DNA of 64,000 nt from Paenibacillus sp. yr247 (lineage in GTDB: Bacteria; Bacillota; Bacilli; Paenibacillales; NBRC-103111). Position numbers and translations under genes: made by a program. A model generated the notes under the pieces. It saw only the letters and a program-made list of their open reading frames with translations, was not told where the DNA came from and searched no databases. The DNA is taken from the NCBI RefSeq assembly GCF_900103825.1, contig NZ_FNIF01000001.1:868001-932000 (forward strand). Reading direction: 5' to 3'. Shown piece by piece: positions 1-8,744 of the stretch; position 1 is the stretch's first letter; the number at the start of each line of letters is the position of its first letter.

Positions 1-255
1 AAGCCCGCTATTTATGAGGCTGCGGCAAAAACCGGAAAAATCTTGATTGTCCACGAGGATAATAAGACAGGAGGAATCGGTGCGGAAATATCGGCACTTA
101 TAGCGGAACACCTGCTGTACGAACTTGATGCGCCCATTATGCGATGCTGCCCTCCGGATGTTCCCGCTGCGGGCATGGCGCCAACATTGGAGAAATTTTA
201 CCTGCCGAATGTCGACACCGTGAAAGAAGCCATGCGCCAATTAGCGGAAATCTAA
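1..255 (+). CDS. 2-oxoacid dehydrogenase E1 component, beta subunit (C-terminal part)
   Basis: The frame is open from the first base, so the gene begins outside the window; 84 residues remain. They match the C-terminal (transketolase C) domain of E1 beta subunits: the IVHEDNKTGGIGAE motif, then a DAPIMR...PPDVP stretch and a final LPNVDTVKEAMRQL helix. E1 decarboxylates a 2-oxoacid with thiamine diphosphate and transfers the acyl group to lipoyl-E2. It lies 13 bases before the E2-like gene, so the two are probably cotranscribed. Whether the complex acts on pyruvate, branched-chain oxoacids or acetoin cannot be decided from this fragment; the thiolase and hydroxyacyl-CoA dehydrogenase neighbours favour acyl-CoA metabolism. 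Confidence 0.85.
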   Translation, partial: KPAIYEAAAKTGKILIVHEDNKTGGIGAEISALIAEHLLYELDAPIMRCCPPDVPAAGMAPTLEKFYLPNVDTVKEAMRQLAEI

Positions 256-268
256 AAGGAGGATGGGT

Positions 269-1000
269 ATGGCGCAAAACGAGGAGCTTGGTACTAATCA
301 ACCAGGTGATCAGATTCATGCTGTAACCCCAATGAGAAGCAAGATTGCTTCACGTATGCAGCAGAGCGTCTCTGAAATTCCCCATGCTTGGTTGATGATT
401 GAAGTGGATGTCAGTAATCTCGTCGCTTTGCGACAAAGTCTGAAAGATACCTTTATGAGGAAAGAGGGCGTTCCGCTTTCGATCAGCCCTTTTGTATTGA
501 AACCGATTGTGAATGCCTTGAAGGAGTTTCCACAGCTTAATTCGTCATGGGCTTCGGGGGGCATCATTGTCAAAAAGGATATCAATCTTTCTATCGCTGT
601 TGGTTCCGAGGATTCCGTCGTAACACCCGTCATTCATAAAGCGGATCGTAAATCCGTTGCAGGATTAGCAATTGAGCTGTATGAATTGGTCAAGCGGGCA
701 AAAAGCGGATCATTGTTGCTTTCCGATATGCAAGGAGGTTCATTTACATTCAATAATACCGGCTCATTTGGATCCGTTCTTTCCTATCCCATCATCAATT
801 ATCCGCAGGCTGCTATGCTTACTTTTGAATCGATTGTTCGTAAACCCGTGGTTATTCAGGAGATGATAGCGATTCGGTCGATGGTCAATCTTTGCCTTTC
901 GTTTGATCATCGGGTTTTGGACGGGATGATTTGTGGGCGCTTCATGCAGCGGGTAAAGGATTATTTGGAAAAATATGATCAAGATACGGTCATCTATTGA
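269..1000 (+). CDS. 2-oxoacid dehydrogenase E2, catalytic domain only
   Basis: About 243 residues that match the acyltransferase (catalytic) domain of E2 subunits. The TPMRSKIASRM stretch marks the usual start of this domain and the C-terminal DHRVLDG carries the catalytic His and Asp. The N-terminal lipoyl domain and the peripheral subunit-binding domain of ordinary E2 proteins (about 400 residues or more) are absent. The start at 269 is preferred over 263 because the AAAGGAGG site ends at 262. The frame is open and complete, so this is not an evident pseudogene. A lipoyl protein would have to come from elsewhere, perhaps upstream of the window. It is the middle gene of an operon with E1 beta, thiolase and 3-hydroxyacyl-CoA dehydrogenase. 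Confidence 0.85.
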   Translation: MAQNEELGTNQPGDQIHAVTPMRSKIASRMQQSVSEIPHAWLMIEVDVSNLVALRQSLKDTFMRKEGVPLSISPFVLKPIVNALKEFPQLNSSWASGGIIVKKDINLSIAVGSEDSVVTPVIHKADRKSVAGLAIELYELVKRAKSGSLLLSDMQGGSFTFNNTGSFGSVLSYPIINYPQAAMLTFESIVRKPVVIQEMIAIRSMVNLCLSFDHRVLDGMICGRFMQRVKDYLEKYDQDTVIY

Positions 1001-1020
1001 GAACAATGGAGGATTAACCA

Positions 1021-2199
1021 ATGAGGGAAACTGTGATTGTAGGTGGTGCTCGAACCCCTTTCGGTAAATTTGGAGGCACCTTGAAAGAAGTCCCGGCTGT
1101 TGTGCTTGGTGGAACTGCAATCAAAGAAGCGATCAAACGTTCTACCCTTGAACCGGGAGACATTGACGAAGTGGTCATGGGGATGGTGCTGCAAGGTGGT
1201 ACTGGACAAATACCATCACGTCAGGCAGCTCGTTTGGCTGGCCTGGACTGGAGCGTAACGACGGAGACGATTAATAAAGTGTGTGCTTCCGGGCTGCGTA
1301 GTGTTACATTGGCAGATCAAATCATCCGTTCAGGGGATGCCGATACGATTGTAGCAGGCGGGATGGAGAGCATGAGCAATGCCCCCTTTTTGCTGCCGAG
1401 CACCCGATGGGGAGCACGTATGGGGGATCAGAACGTCGTTGATCTGATGATTCATGATGGTCTCATGTGCTCATTTCACAACGTGCCTATGATCGTTCAT
1501 GGCAGCCTAGTTGCCGCAGAATTCGGAATAAGCCGCGGGGCGCAGGATGAGTGGGCTCTTCGCAGCCATTTACGAGCTATTGAGGCGAAGAATAAAGGCT
1601 ATTTTGCTGAGGAAATCGTCCCTCTTGCCATCGAAAGTAAACATGGAAAGGTGGAGGTTGATCAAGACGAAGGTCCGCGAGCAGACGCGAGTCTTGAAAA
1701 GCTTGCCGCACTACCTGCAGTTGTGAAGGACGGAACGATAACGGCAGGAAATGCACCCGGCGTCAATGATGGAGCGGCTGCCATGGTCGTTATGTCCAAA
1801 GAAAAGGCCCTGTCTCAAGGGATAAGGCCGCTTGCTACCATAATCGGCCATGCAGCCGTGGGGGAAAGAGCGCCTTACATCGCAACCACGCCATCTTTGG
1901 CGATTCAAAAGCTTTTGCGTCAAACGTCTATGTCACTTGAGCAAATCGACAGGTTTGAAGTGAATGAAGCATTTGCTGCGGTCATGTTGACCAGCGGTAG
2001 ATTACTTGGTTGGAATCCGGAGGTAGTCAACGTTAATGGGGGAGCTATTGCACTCGGGCATCCCATTGGAGCCAGCGGTACCCGTATCATACTTACATTA
2101 ATCCATGAGCTGCGCCGAATAGGGGGGGGGTACGGAATAGCCGCGATTTGCAGCGGTGCTGCTCAGGGTGACGCCATTCTCTTGCGTGTGGATGGTTAA
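1021..2199 (+). CDS. acetyl-CoA acetyltransferase (thiolase)
   Basis: A full-length thiolase of 392 residues. The acylated Cys lies in [10 protein letters not shown] near residue 89, the catalytic His in [15 protein letters not shown], and the second catalytic Cys near the end in [11 protein letters not shown] (the family more often has CIGGGQG here, so the last motif is slightly unusual). Thiolases condense two acyl-CoA or cleave 3-oxoacyl-CoA. It follows the E2 gene by 20 bases with a GGAGG site and is followed by a 3-hydroxyacyl-CoA dehydrogenase, the standard partner for the next reaction. A degradative 3-ketoacyl-CoA thiolase role is equally possible. Confidence 0.93.
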   Translation: MRETVIVGGARTPFGKFGGTLKEVPAVVLGGTAIKEAIKRSTLEPGDIDEVVMGMVLQGGTGQIPSRQAARLAGLDWSVTTETINKVCASGLRSVTLADQIIRSGDADTIVAGGMESMSNAPFLLPSTRWGARMGDQNVVDLMIHDGLMCSFHNVPMIVHGSLVAAEFGISRGAQDEWALRSHLRAIEAKNKGYFAEEIVPLAIESKHGKVEVDQDEGPRADASLEKLAALPAVVKDGTITAGNAPGVNDGAAAMVVMSKEKALSQGIRPLATIIGHAAVGERAPYIATTPSLAIQKLLRQTSMSLEQIDRFEVNEAFAAVMLTSGRLLGWNPEVVNVNGGAIALGHPIGASGTRIILTLIHELRRIGGGYGIAAICSGAAQGDAILLRVDG

Positions 2200-2225
2200 G
2201 AATGTCTGAAGAGGGAGGAGACCGT

Positions 2226-3083
2226 ATGAATAACATAAAGACCATCATGGTCGTCGGTGCAGGGCAAATGGGAAGCGGGATTGTACAGGTGGCGGCTTCT
2301 TCAGACATGAATGTGCTCCTGCATGATATTTCCGCGGAGCTTCTTGACAGAGGTTTGATGTCGATTAACAAACAACTAAGTAGAAGTGTGGAAAAAGGGA
2401 AGCTCACGGAAGAAAGGAAGGCAGAAATTCTGAGTCGAATTCGGCCTACCGAGTTTGTAGAACAAGCGGAGCAAGCGGATCTTGTCATAGAAGCAATTTC
2501 AGAAAATATGGCATTGAAGGTTTTGTTATTCCACAGGTTGGATGGTATATGCCCGCCTGAGGTCATTTTGGCCACGAATACTTCATCGCTCCCCATTTCT
2601 GAGATTGCAGCTGTGACGGGGCGGCCTTCTCAAGTCATCGGGATGCATTTCATGAACCCCGTTCCGGTTATGCCTTTGGTTGAGGTCATCCGTGGTTTAG
2701 AAACCTCGCAGGAAGTGTTCGAAGTGATCTACCAGCTGAGTGAAAAAATGGGCAAAACCCCCGTAGAAGTGAAGGACTTTCCTGGGTTCGTCTCTAATCG
2801 TATCTTGATGCCGATGATTAACGAAGCTGTCTTTACCGTATATGAAGGCGTAGCTTCTGTGGAATCGGTTGATAAAGTGATGAAGCTCGGCATGAATCAT
2901 CCTTTGGGGCCCCTGGAGTTGGCGGATTTCATCGGATTGGATACATGTCTATCTATTATGGAAATACTTTACGATGGCTTTAAGGATCCGAAATATCGTC
3001 CATGTCCATTGCTGCGGAAGTACGTAAAAGCTGGGCGTTTGGGGCGCAAATCTGGGCAGGGGTTTTATCAGTACAATGTGTGA
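2226..3083 (+). CDS. 3-hydroxybutyryl-CoA / 3-hydroxyacyl-CoA dehydrogenase
   Basis: 285 residues with the Rossmann motif [16 protein letters not shown] at the N-terminus, the [11 protein letters not shown] stretch, the catalytic His in [15 protein letters not shown] and the C-terminal [15 protein letters not shown] stretch. It interconverts 3-oxoacyl-CoA and 3-hydroxyacyl-CoA with NAD(P)H. The start at 2226 is chosen because GAGGGAGGAG lies just before it; an in-frame ATG at 2202 has no such site. It is the last gene of the operon, followed by a hairpin with a U tail. The product of the thiolase next door is its natural substrate. Confidence 0.93.
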   Translation: MNNIKTIMVVGAGQMGSGIVQVAASSDMNVLLHDISAELLDRGLMSINKQLSRSVEKGKLTEERKAEILSRIRPTEFVEQAEQADLVIEAISENMALKVLLFHRLDGICPPEVILATNTSSLPISEIAAVTGRPSQVIGMHFMNPVPVMPLVEVIRGLETSQEVFEVIYQLSEKMGKTPVEVKDFPGFVSNRILMPMINEAVFTVYEGVASVESVDKVMKLGMNHPLGPLELADFIGLDTCLSIMEILYDGFKDPKYRPCPLLRKYVKAGRLGRKSGQGFYQYNV

Positions 3084-3097
3084 AAAACATTAGAAAT

Positions 3098-3131
3098 GGA
3101 CAGTCACTTTACTTTGGGGCTGTCCTTTTTG
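3098..3131 (+). terminator. terminator after the acyl-CoA operon
   Basis: GGACAG pairs with CTGTCC across a 16-base loop and is followed by TTTTT, 14 bases after the stop of the dehydrogenase gene. Confidence 0.6.
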
Positions 3132-3275
3132 ATTTTTTAAATCAGAAGGAGGAAGATAGCAGGGATATTATGGGATTTATTGAATTAAAACTTAGGAAAG
3201 TAACATAAATAAATTTATGCCGGAAAGAGCTTAGCCTGAAGCTATTATTACCAGGATCATGATGAGGAGCAAATT

Positions 3276-4133
3276 ATGAGTAGCGATTGCTTGGGATGTA
3301 AATTAGCCAATGGTGAAGTAATCACACACGTTATTTACGAAGATGAAGTGATTACTTGTTTCCTGGATATTGCCCCGATGAATGAAGGTCATTTATTACT
3401 ACTGCCTAAGAAACATTACTTAGATTTAGATGAACTAGACGACATAACAGCAGCAGCAATCCTGAAAGCGTCATCTAAACTATCGAAGATTATTAAAGAT
3501 ATCTATAAGCCAGATGGAGTAACGATCATTCAAAACGGAGGTAAATTTAATGATCTGCAACATTACCATATGCATGTATTTCCTAGATATGAAGCAGATG
3601 GTTTTGCTTGGGTAGAGCCAGAAGATAAGAATAACAATAAAAATCGCTTGGAAGAAACAAAGGAAAGAATATTGAATCACATTAAAAAAAATAACTTTGA
3701 AATAAAAGAAGTGAAAGTTTTGATTCCTGAAGAGCTTTCCGAATTATTAACGGAGAGCGCTGAAGAGGGATTTAGGCATATTCATAGATTAATAAATGAC
3801 TACATTGCTGGAATTAATAAGTTTAATAACGAAGGTGAAGCGCTGTTTGAATGCCGAGTAAATAATAGAGTCATAGGAATTTGTGGATTAAACCAAGATC
3901 CGTACTTTGGAGAAGGGATAGGAAGGGTTAGGAGACTTTATATCATGAAGGAATTTCGGAGACATGGAATCGGAAGGAAAATGACAGAAGCGGTCATAAA
4001 CAAGGCTAAAAAACATTATCGAAAACTGTTATTAAAGACGGATAACCCGGTTGCTGGTGAGTTTTATAAGACTTTAGGATTTGAGGAAATTATGAACGAG
4101 GAGAAGATGACACATTGTTTAGTCCTGATTTAA
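3276..4133 (+). CDS. HIT-domain / GNAT acetyltransferase fusion protein
   Basis: 285 residues in two domains. Residues 1 to about 135 are a HIT domain: CLGCKLANGE at the start (the Cys pair of this subfamily) and the histidine triad HYHMHVFPR near residue 95. Residues about 140 to 285 form a GNAT acetyltransferase with RRLYIMKEFRRHGIGRKM (acetyl-CoA loop) and EFYKTLGFEE. HIT proteins hydrolyse or transfer nucleotides; the target of this GNAT is unknown. A GAGGAG site precedes the ATG. Its 3' end overlaps a VOC remnant, and separate HIT and GNAT genes follow directly. Confidence 0.85.
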   Translation: MSSDCLGCKLANGEVITHVIYEDEVITCFLDIAPMNEGHLLLLPKKHYLDLDELDDITAAAILKASSKLSKIIKDIYKPDGVTIIQNGGKFNDLQHYHMHVFPRYEADGFAWVEPEDKNNNKNRLEETKERILNHIKKNNFEIKEVKVLIPEELSELLTESAEEGFRHIHRLINDYIAGINKFNNEGEALFECRVNNRVIGICGLNQDPYFGEGIGRVRRLYIMKEFRRHGIGRKMTEAVINKAKKHYRKLLLKTDNPVAGEFYKTLGFEEIMNEEKMTHCLVLI

Positions 4134-4339
4134 ATCCTAAAAATAAAAATCGTCAAATGTTATCTGCAAGTATCTATTTCAATGACCCTGACGGGAATAG
4201 CCTAGAACTCATATCATTTTTAGAGGATGAACCTCAAATCCTGGACCATGTACCTTATTTAAGTGAGTGGGTTGAAATGAACAAAACAATAAAAAGAGAT
4301 TCCCGTGGACAGAATGGTGGTTCATATGAACAACTGTGA
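4115..4339 (+). pseudogene. glyoxalase/VOC family protein, C-terminal remnant
   Basis: The open frame encodes only the end of a VOC (glyoxalase) protein: the metal-site region YFNDPDGNSLELISFLEDEP followed by the usual downstream SEWVEM segment. The first 80 or so residues expected for the domain are missing, and the reading frame starts inside the preceding HIT-GNAT gene. It is best read as a decayed remnant rather than an expressed gene. Confidence 0.6.
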
Positions 4340-4730
4340 ATATTGCAATATCAGTTTTGAAAATCAGAAAATAATTTTGGAGAACAAGCATTGCTTTTAT
4401 TTACAATTAATAAATCCTGAAATTGAAGGATCAGGAATCATCATTCCAAAAGAACATCGAGAAACGGTGTTTGATTTAACGGAAGAAGAATGGCTCTCCA
4501 CTTATGAATTGATGAAAGAAGCTAAGAAAGAAATAGATAAAATACATAAACCGGATGGTTATAATGTTGGCTGGAACTGTGGGAGTGTCGGAGGTCAGCA
4601 TATTTTTCATTCACATTTACATGTTATTCCCAGATACGTAGATGAAACCTATGCAGGTAAAGGAATTAGGAATTGGATAAAGAGTCCGGATAACAAGCGA
4701 GTCGGTAAAAAGGAGATAACACATGAATGA
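4326..4730 (+). CDS. HIT family protein
   Basis: 134 residues from the ATG at 4326 (an ATG at 4305 in frame would add seven residues). CEYCNISFENQ at the start and the histidine triad HSHLHVIPRY near residue 100 place it in the HIT superfamily, probably a nucleoside-phosphate hydrolase. The stop overlaps the start of the downstream GNAT-like gene by eight bases, which suggests coupling. It is not a close copy of the HIT half of the fusion gene just upstream. Confidence 0.85.
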   Translation: MNNCEYCNISFENQKIILENKHCFYLQLINPEIEGSGIIIPKEHRETVFDLTEEEWLSTYELMKEAKKEIDKIHKPDGYNVGWNCGSVGGQHIFHSHLHVIPRYVDETYAGKGIRNWIKSPDNKRVGKKEITHE

Positions 4731-5058
4731 TCATGAAATCATTGAAATTAATTCTTTAGAAGATAATGTATTAGAAGAACTATCAGATCTCTTAATAGAC
4801 ATCGTTGAAGATGGGGCTTCTATCGGTTTTTTGCCACCTTTTCGAAAAAAAGGTATCGCGAAAGCATTAATGGTTACCCTAGAAAACAGAGCAAAAATGG
4901 AAGGCAGAAGTTTGTTAATATTAGATACCAGAGCAGGTGATCTGTCCAATATCTTATATAGATCTCTCGGTTATATGGAAGCGGGGCGTATTCCGAACAT
5001 TGCTCAGTCAGCAGATGGTAGTTTGGATGCTACTATTTTTTATTATAAACTGATCTAA
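4723..5058 (+). CDS. GNAT-like protein with internal deletion
   Basis: 111 residues. The N-terminal part ends in VEDGASIGFLPP, and the next residues FRKKGIAKALMVTLE are the acetyl-CoA-binding loop of the GNAT fold. In full-length relatives about 50-60 residues (central beta strands) separate these segments, so the gene appears to carry an in-frame internal deletion. The C-terminal LYRSLGYMEAGRIP and final strand are intact. The product probably cannot fold as a normal acetyltransferase; it may be a young pseudogene. It overlaps the upstream HIT gene. Confidence 0.6.
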   Translation: MNDHEIIEINSLEDNVLEELSDLLIDIVEDGASIGFLPPFRKKGIAKALMVTLENRAKMEGRSLLILDTRAGDLSNILYRSLGYMEAGRIPNIAQSADGSLDATIFYYKLI

Positions 5059-5192
5059 TTTATAGAATTATGAAAATAAGCTGGGGCGAAGGGCGAAGCC
5101 TGTGGCTTTTTTTTTTACCACTGAAACATTTATCACGTACGTAACGTTAAGAGGATGTAGTAAGATAATCTACTAAAAGGAGAGTACTAACT

Positions 5193-6101
5193 TTGAAAAA
5201 ACTAGCAGCTTTAACTTTAACAACAGCACTTGTAAGCAGTTTGACTTTTAGCACGGCCTTCGCTTTTAAGGATGTTGAGGAAGGACAAGAAGCTGCGGTG
5301 TCTGCTTTACAAGAACGTGGCATTGTTAGTGGGGTAGATCAGGACCATTTCGTTCCAAAAGGAAAAATTAGCTATGCCCAAAGCGTGCAAATGATTGTAA
5401 AAGGCATGAATTTGAACCTAGATCTGCTGCGTTTTTTTAGACAACCGTTAGCTACTGACTTTTATACGAATGTTCCGAATGATGCTTGGTATGCGGATGC
5501 TTTTATTATTGCGCATTACAAAGGTTTGGACCTACCGAAGGATGTTAACCCGAACGCTACAATTACTCGTGAACAATTTGGATATTTGCTCGTGAGTGCT
5601 TTGGAAAAGAAGGGACATTTTCCATTAGTGAAAATGGTTATCCCAATCAAAGATGAGGATCAGATCACAGTCGATTATCAAGGCGCTTTACAACGACTGC
5701 TGCTTTATAAAATTGAGCAGCTAGACAAGGATGGCAAGTTTAATCCGAAGGCTGAACTCACTCGTGGCGAAGCAGCAAGGTGGGTTTATAACGCAGTTCG
5801 CGTCTTGGAAAGTCATACTGAGAAACCACCAGTACCCGTAGAAGAAGTAGCTGTAACTGTGGAAAAAGTAAACGACGATGTCAATAAAGTAACGCTGTCC
5901 AGAGGCGTAAAACCAAACCCAGGTTACAGTATCGCCATTCAAAGCGTTCGATTTGATCAAAACGGTCAAGCGGTGATTACGTATACCCTGCAAGATCCAA
6001 AACCGGACACGATGTATGCTGATGTGATGACGGAAGCGAAAGCCGTAACTTACGTTTCATCTGCTTATAAAGCAGTTACTGAATCAGCAGTAGCAAACTA
6101 A
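5193..6101 (+). CDS. secreted S-layer homology (SLH) domain protein
   Basis: 302 residues, TTG start eight bases after AAAAGGAGAG. A signal peptide (MKKLAALTLTTALVSSLTF, cut near AFA) precedes three SLH-type repeats at roughly residues 26-75, 88-137 and 150-195 (typical pieces: FKDVEEG, NDAWYADAF, ITREQFGYLL, LTRGEAARWVY). SLH repeats bind pyruvylated secondary cell-wall polymer. The C-terminal third has no recognisable domain. A single gene between its own SD and a strong terminator. A surface role is likely; no enzymatic motif is visible. Confidence 0.88.
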   Translation: MKKLAALTLTTALVSSLTFSTAFAFKDVEEGQEAAVSALQERGIVSGVDQDHFVPKGKISYAQSVQMIVKGMNLNLDLLRFFRQPLATDFYTNVPNDAWYADAFIIAHYKGLDLPKDVNPNATITREQFGYLLVSALEKKGHFPLVKMVIPIKDEDQITVDYQGALQRLLLYKIEQLDKDGKFNPKAELTRGEAARWVYNAVRVLESHTEKPPVPVEEVAVTVEKVNDDVNKVTLSRGVKPNPGYSIAIQSVRFDQNGQAVITYTLQDPKPDTMYADVMTEAKAVTYVSSAYKAVTESAVAN

Positions 6102-6119
6102 TTTAATAGCTTATTTATG

Positions 6120-6156
6120 TGTGCTGCTTACCATTAAGGTGAGCAGCACTTTTTCG
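6120..6156 (+). terminator. terminator after the SLH gene
   Basis: GTGCTGCTTACC pairs with GGTGAGCAGCAC (one G-U pair) across ATTAA, followed by TTTTT. Confidence 0.85.
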
Positions 6157-6275
6157 TATACCCCCCGAGAATGGCCGCTGCATGCGAACAAGTATAAAGA
6201 TGCAGTTAAGTCATAATCAACTAATATACACGCTACTATGGGCACCGTCTATTGAACAGCGAGAAGGAGCGAGTC

Positions 6276-7319
6276 ATGTTAAAGAGATTGGAAGAACTGT
6301 TTGGTGTTGATTTGGGCACCTGTAATACACTTATTTATCAACAAAGAAAAGGTATTGTTCTGCAAGAGCCATCTGTCGTCGCCATTCAAACGGATACAGG
6401 GGAAATCAAAGCTTTTGGCCAAGAAGCCTATAACATGATTGGAAGAACGCCAGCTAATGTGGAGGTCATCTATCCCTTAAAGGACGGCGTTATTGCTAAT
6501 TTTGATATGACCTTAGCGATGCTTAAATATTTTATTGGCAAAATAAAAAGAAGTTATCATTGGTTCCGCAGCTTCCATGTCCTGATATCCGTACCTTGTG
6601 GGATAACGAATGTACAAAAACGAGCCGTTGAAGAAATGATTGTACATAAAGGAGCAAGGAGATCCGTCACGATCGAGGAACCTTTAGCTGCGGCTATGGG
6701 CGCTGGTCTTCCTGTTGCTGAGCCAATTGGAAGTATGGTCCTTGATATCGGCGGAGGGACAAGTCAAGTAGCTATTATCTCTCTTGGAGGAATTGTCGTA
6801 AGTGAGACGGTTCGTCGTGGAGGGATGTCGATTGATCAGGATATTATGGAATACGTGAAGAAAACTTACAATATGGTCATTGGAGAACGGACCGCCGAGG
6901 ACATCAAGAAGAATGTCGCAGCAGTTGTAAAACCTGTGAAAGAGGTTCGGATGGACATCAGAGGGCGTGACCTCATGGAAGGTTTACCTCGTAGTATATC
7001 GATTTCATCAAGTGAAACTTTCGAGATTCTGGATGATTTTATAAAATCGATTGTGGAATGCATACGCCTGGCGATGGAGAAATGTCCACCGGAACTAGCC
7101 GGTGACGTGATGGAACAGGGCATCCTGTTATGTGGCGGAGGCGCATTGCTGGAAGGATTGGATAAGCGCCTGCAGCAAGACTTGGGCGTTCCCGTTCATC
7201 TTGCAGAGAACCCGATGGAGTGTATTGCTGAAGGTACAGGGAAAATGCTAAACTTCAATGGGTCGATAATTGAGCGGTCTAGCAAGCTGATAATCGAAGA
7301 TCGTGAAAGCGTCCAATAA
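6276..7319 (+). CDS. MreB/Mbl-family actin-like protein
   Basis: About 347 residues with the actin-fold nucleotide motifs: phosphate 1 GVDLGTCNTLIY, phosphate 2 VLDIGGGTSQVAI and adenosine motif LCGGGALLEGLD. MreB proteins form membrane-bound filaments that guide cell-wall synthesis. The ATG at 6276 follows AGAAGGAG; an upstream TTG at 6252 is less likely. It stands apart from mreCD or other morphogenes, so it is probably an additional paralogue (Mbl or MreBH type) rather than the main MreB. The small downstream gene starts 13 bases after the stop, so they may be cotranscribed. Confidence 0.9.
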   Translation: MLKRLEELFGVDLGTCNTLIYQQRKGIVLQEPSVVAIQTDTGEIKAFGQEAYNMIGRTPANVEVIYPLKDGVIANFDMTLAMLKYFIGKIKRSYHWFRSFHVLISVPCGITNVQKRAVEEMIVHKGARRSVTIEEPLAAAMGAGLPVAEPIGSMVLDIGGGTSQVAIISLGGIVVSETVRRGGMSIDQDIMEYVKKTYNMVIGERTAEDIKKNVAAVVKPVKEVRMDIRGRDLMEGLPRSISISSSETFEILDDFIKSIVECIRLAMEKCPPELAGDVMEQGILLCGGGALLEGLDKRLQQDLGVPVHLAENPMECIAEGTGKMLNFNGSIIERSSKLIIEDRESVQ

Positions 7320-7332
7320 GGAGGCTTTTCCA

Positions 7333-7722
7333 TTGAAATTTAGAGCAGTATCTGAACAAACGAAAATGAATTATATGCTTTGGAGTATCAAAAAGGAAAT
7401 TTTCAAAGAAAATACGTATTTGAGCTCACTTCCTTATGACCCTACACCGATCATAGAGGTCGTGAAACACCATATTGATACATGGGATCCCATTAAGCTA
7501 TTAGCTATGGATGGTCCTGCTGATGAGTATGACGGTGAAACCCGAACCCTAACTATTTATATGACAAAACATCTAACGGATTTGGACACTCATTCACTCA
7601 GCAAAGCCATCAATAAAATATTTGGCGATTCCTTTCGAGATGAATTTCAAGTAGATGAAGAGTCTTTTGAAATTGCCTCAAGTATCAAAAGTTCACTAAG
7701 ATCTAGCCATATCATTGGTTAA
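7333..7722 (+). CDS. DUF1871-like protein
   Basis: 129 residues from a TTG start nine bases after AAGGAGG. The segment VVKHHIDTWDPIKLLAMDGPADEYDGE, split here as DTWDPIKLLAM and GPADEYDGE, followed by SKAINKIFGDSF, resembles the DUF1871 family of small cytosolic proteins of unknown function. It sits directly behind the MreB-like gene and ends at a terminator, suggesting a two-gene unit. The family call is from memory of the WDPxxLL...P.DEYD pattern. Confidence 0.6.
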   Translation: MKFRAVSEQTKMNYMLWSIKKEIFKENTYLSSLPYDPTPIIEVVKHHIDTWDPIKLLAMDGPADEYDGETRTLTIYMTKHLTDLDTHSLSKAINKIFGDSFRDEFQVDEESFEIASSIKSSLRSSHIIG

Positions 7723-7737
7723 AAGTTAAGCATCATA

Positions 7738-7761
7738 GACACCATAATTGGTGTCTTTTTT
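7738..7761 (+). terminator. terminator
   Basis: GACACC-ATAATT-GGTGTC followed by TTTTTT, ending the MreB-like two-gene unit. Confidence 0.85.
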
Positions 7762-7846
7762 GCGTAGAACGTTTGGTCGCAAAGTTGCATTAACCTGTGT
7801 TTTATAAGAGAATAGAGAATGAGGTATAGAGAAATGGGGTGTCATT

Positions 7847-8107
7847 GTGAACGAAATGCTTAACAAATACTGTGCCAAAATATTCGGTAAAACCGGTGTT
7901 ATTATCGAGATAGGCGTTGTTAAAAAGGTTGCGAATCGGACCATACATGTCGATTGGGGTAACAAAACATGGATATATCAGAAAAAAGATTTTAATTGGG
8001 TCCCACTAGCTAAAGAAGAATTTGAAGAAAAGTATAAGAAGCCTAAATTTTCTGATGGAGCGCTAACCCGTGCAGAGGAGTTAGGTTTGAAGATTACATA
8101 TAACTAA
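7847..8107 (+). CDS. hypothetical protein
   Basis: 86 residues from a GTG start (an ATG three codons later is also possible). No signal peptide or membrane segment. The middle is rich in beta-forming residues and Trp (DWGNKTWIYQKKDFNW), the C-terminus is charged with ALTRAEELGLKI. Not recognised. The ribosome site is weak, so confidence is moderate; it has no convincing partner on either side. Confidence 0.45.
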   Translation: MNEMLNKYCAKIFGKTGVIIEIGVVKKVANRTIHVDWGNKTWIYQKKDFNWVPLAKEEFEEKYKKPKFSDGALTRAEELGLKITYN

Positions 8108-8109
8108 AA

Positions 8110-8508
8110 TTAATTTGACAACAGATGCGAGCTGGTCTGTTGTACAAGAAAGCAATGTCCTAACGGTCGGATCCGGTGGCATCATGCAAGTACTGCAAAG
8201 TGGAGACGCGATTATGAAGGCATCTACAATGGATTGGAGACTCAGATTGCTATCCATGTGTCTGGGAATTATACGAACCGTGTTTTCGAAGCGGAACGTG
8301 ACTTCGGGCATAATACGGGTGCGGCTGCCCCTGATGGTTGGTATGCCAATCCGCTGGAGCATTCGCCGGGTCATATGCTATACGGCTCAGGGGTAGCGGA
8401 TCGGATCTTCCTTCCGGAAGTCTTAAAGTAGACTTCCGCATGAAGATGTGGTTAGACGATAACGCGACGGTTCAGATTGACAACGTAACGGTGCAAATTC
8501 CAAAATAA
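8110..8508 (+). pseudogene. carbohydrate-binding-type secreted protein, broken C-terminal fragment
   Basis: Three consecutive pieces in different frames read like one protein: SWSVVQESNVLTVGSGG near the start, then after a shift near 8225 LETQIAIHVSGNY and GWYANPLEHSPGHMLYG, then after a second shift near 8425 VDFRMKMWLDDNATVQIDN to the stop at 8506. The composition is that of extracellular beta-sandwich, carbohydrate-binding modules. No intact start. A strong terminator follows, as expected for the 3' end of a former gene. Confidence 0.5.
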
Positions 8509-8522
8509 CTGCGCTTGAACTA

Positions 8523-8561
8523 GAATCAGCCATCTTTTTAAACGAGATGGCTGATTCTTTT
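8523..8561 (+). terminator. terminator
   Basis: GAATCAGCCATCT pairs perfectly with AGATGGCTGATTC, followed by TTTTC. Confidence 0.85.
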
Positions 8562-8744
8562 CGTAGGAATAAATTGGAAATTTATATTTATCATGCAGGG
8601 ATTGGCAATGCCTTTGGGGAAAGGAACAGATTGACCAATTATTTTCTCAATAACGTAGTGTCGATATTGAAATAAGTTTACATAATAAATATTATGTAAT
8701 TATATGAAACTTGTTGAAGAAAAATTCAAATAGAGGTGTCTTAA

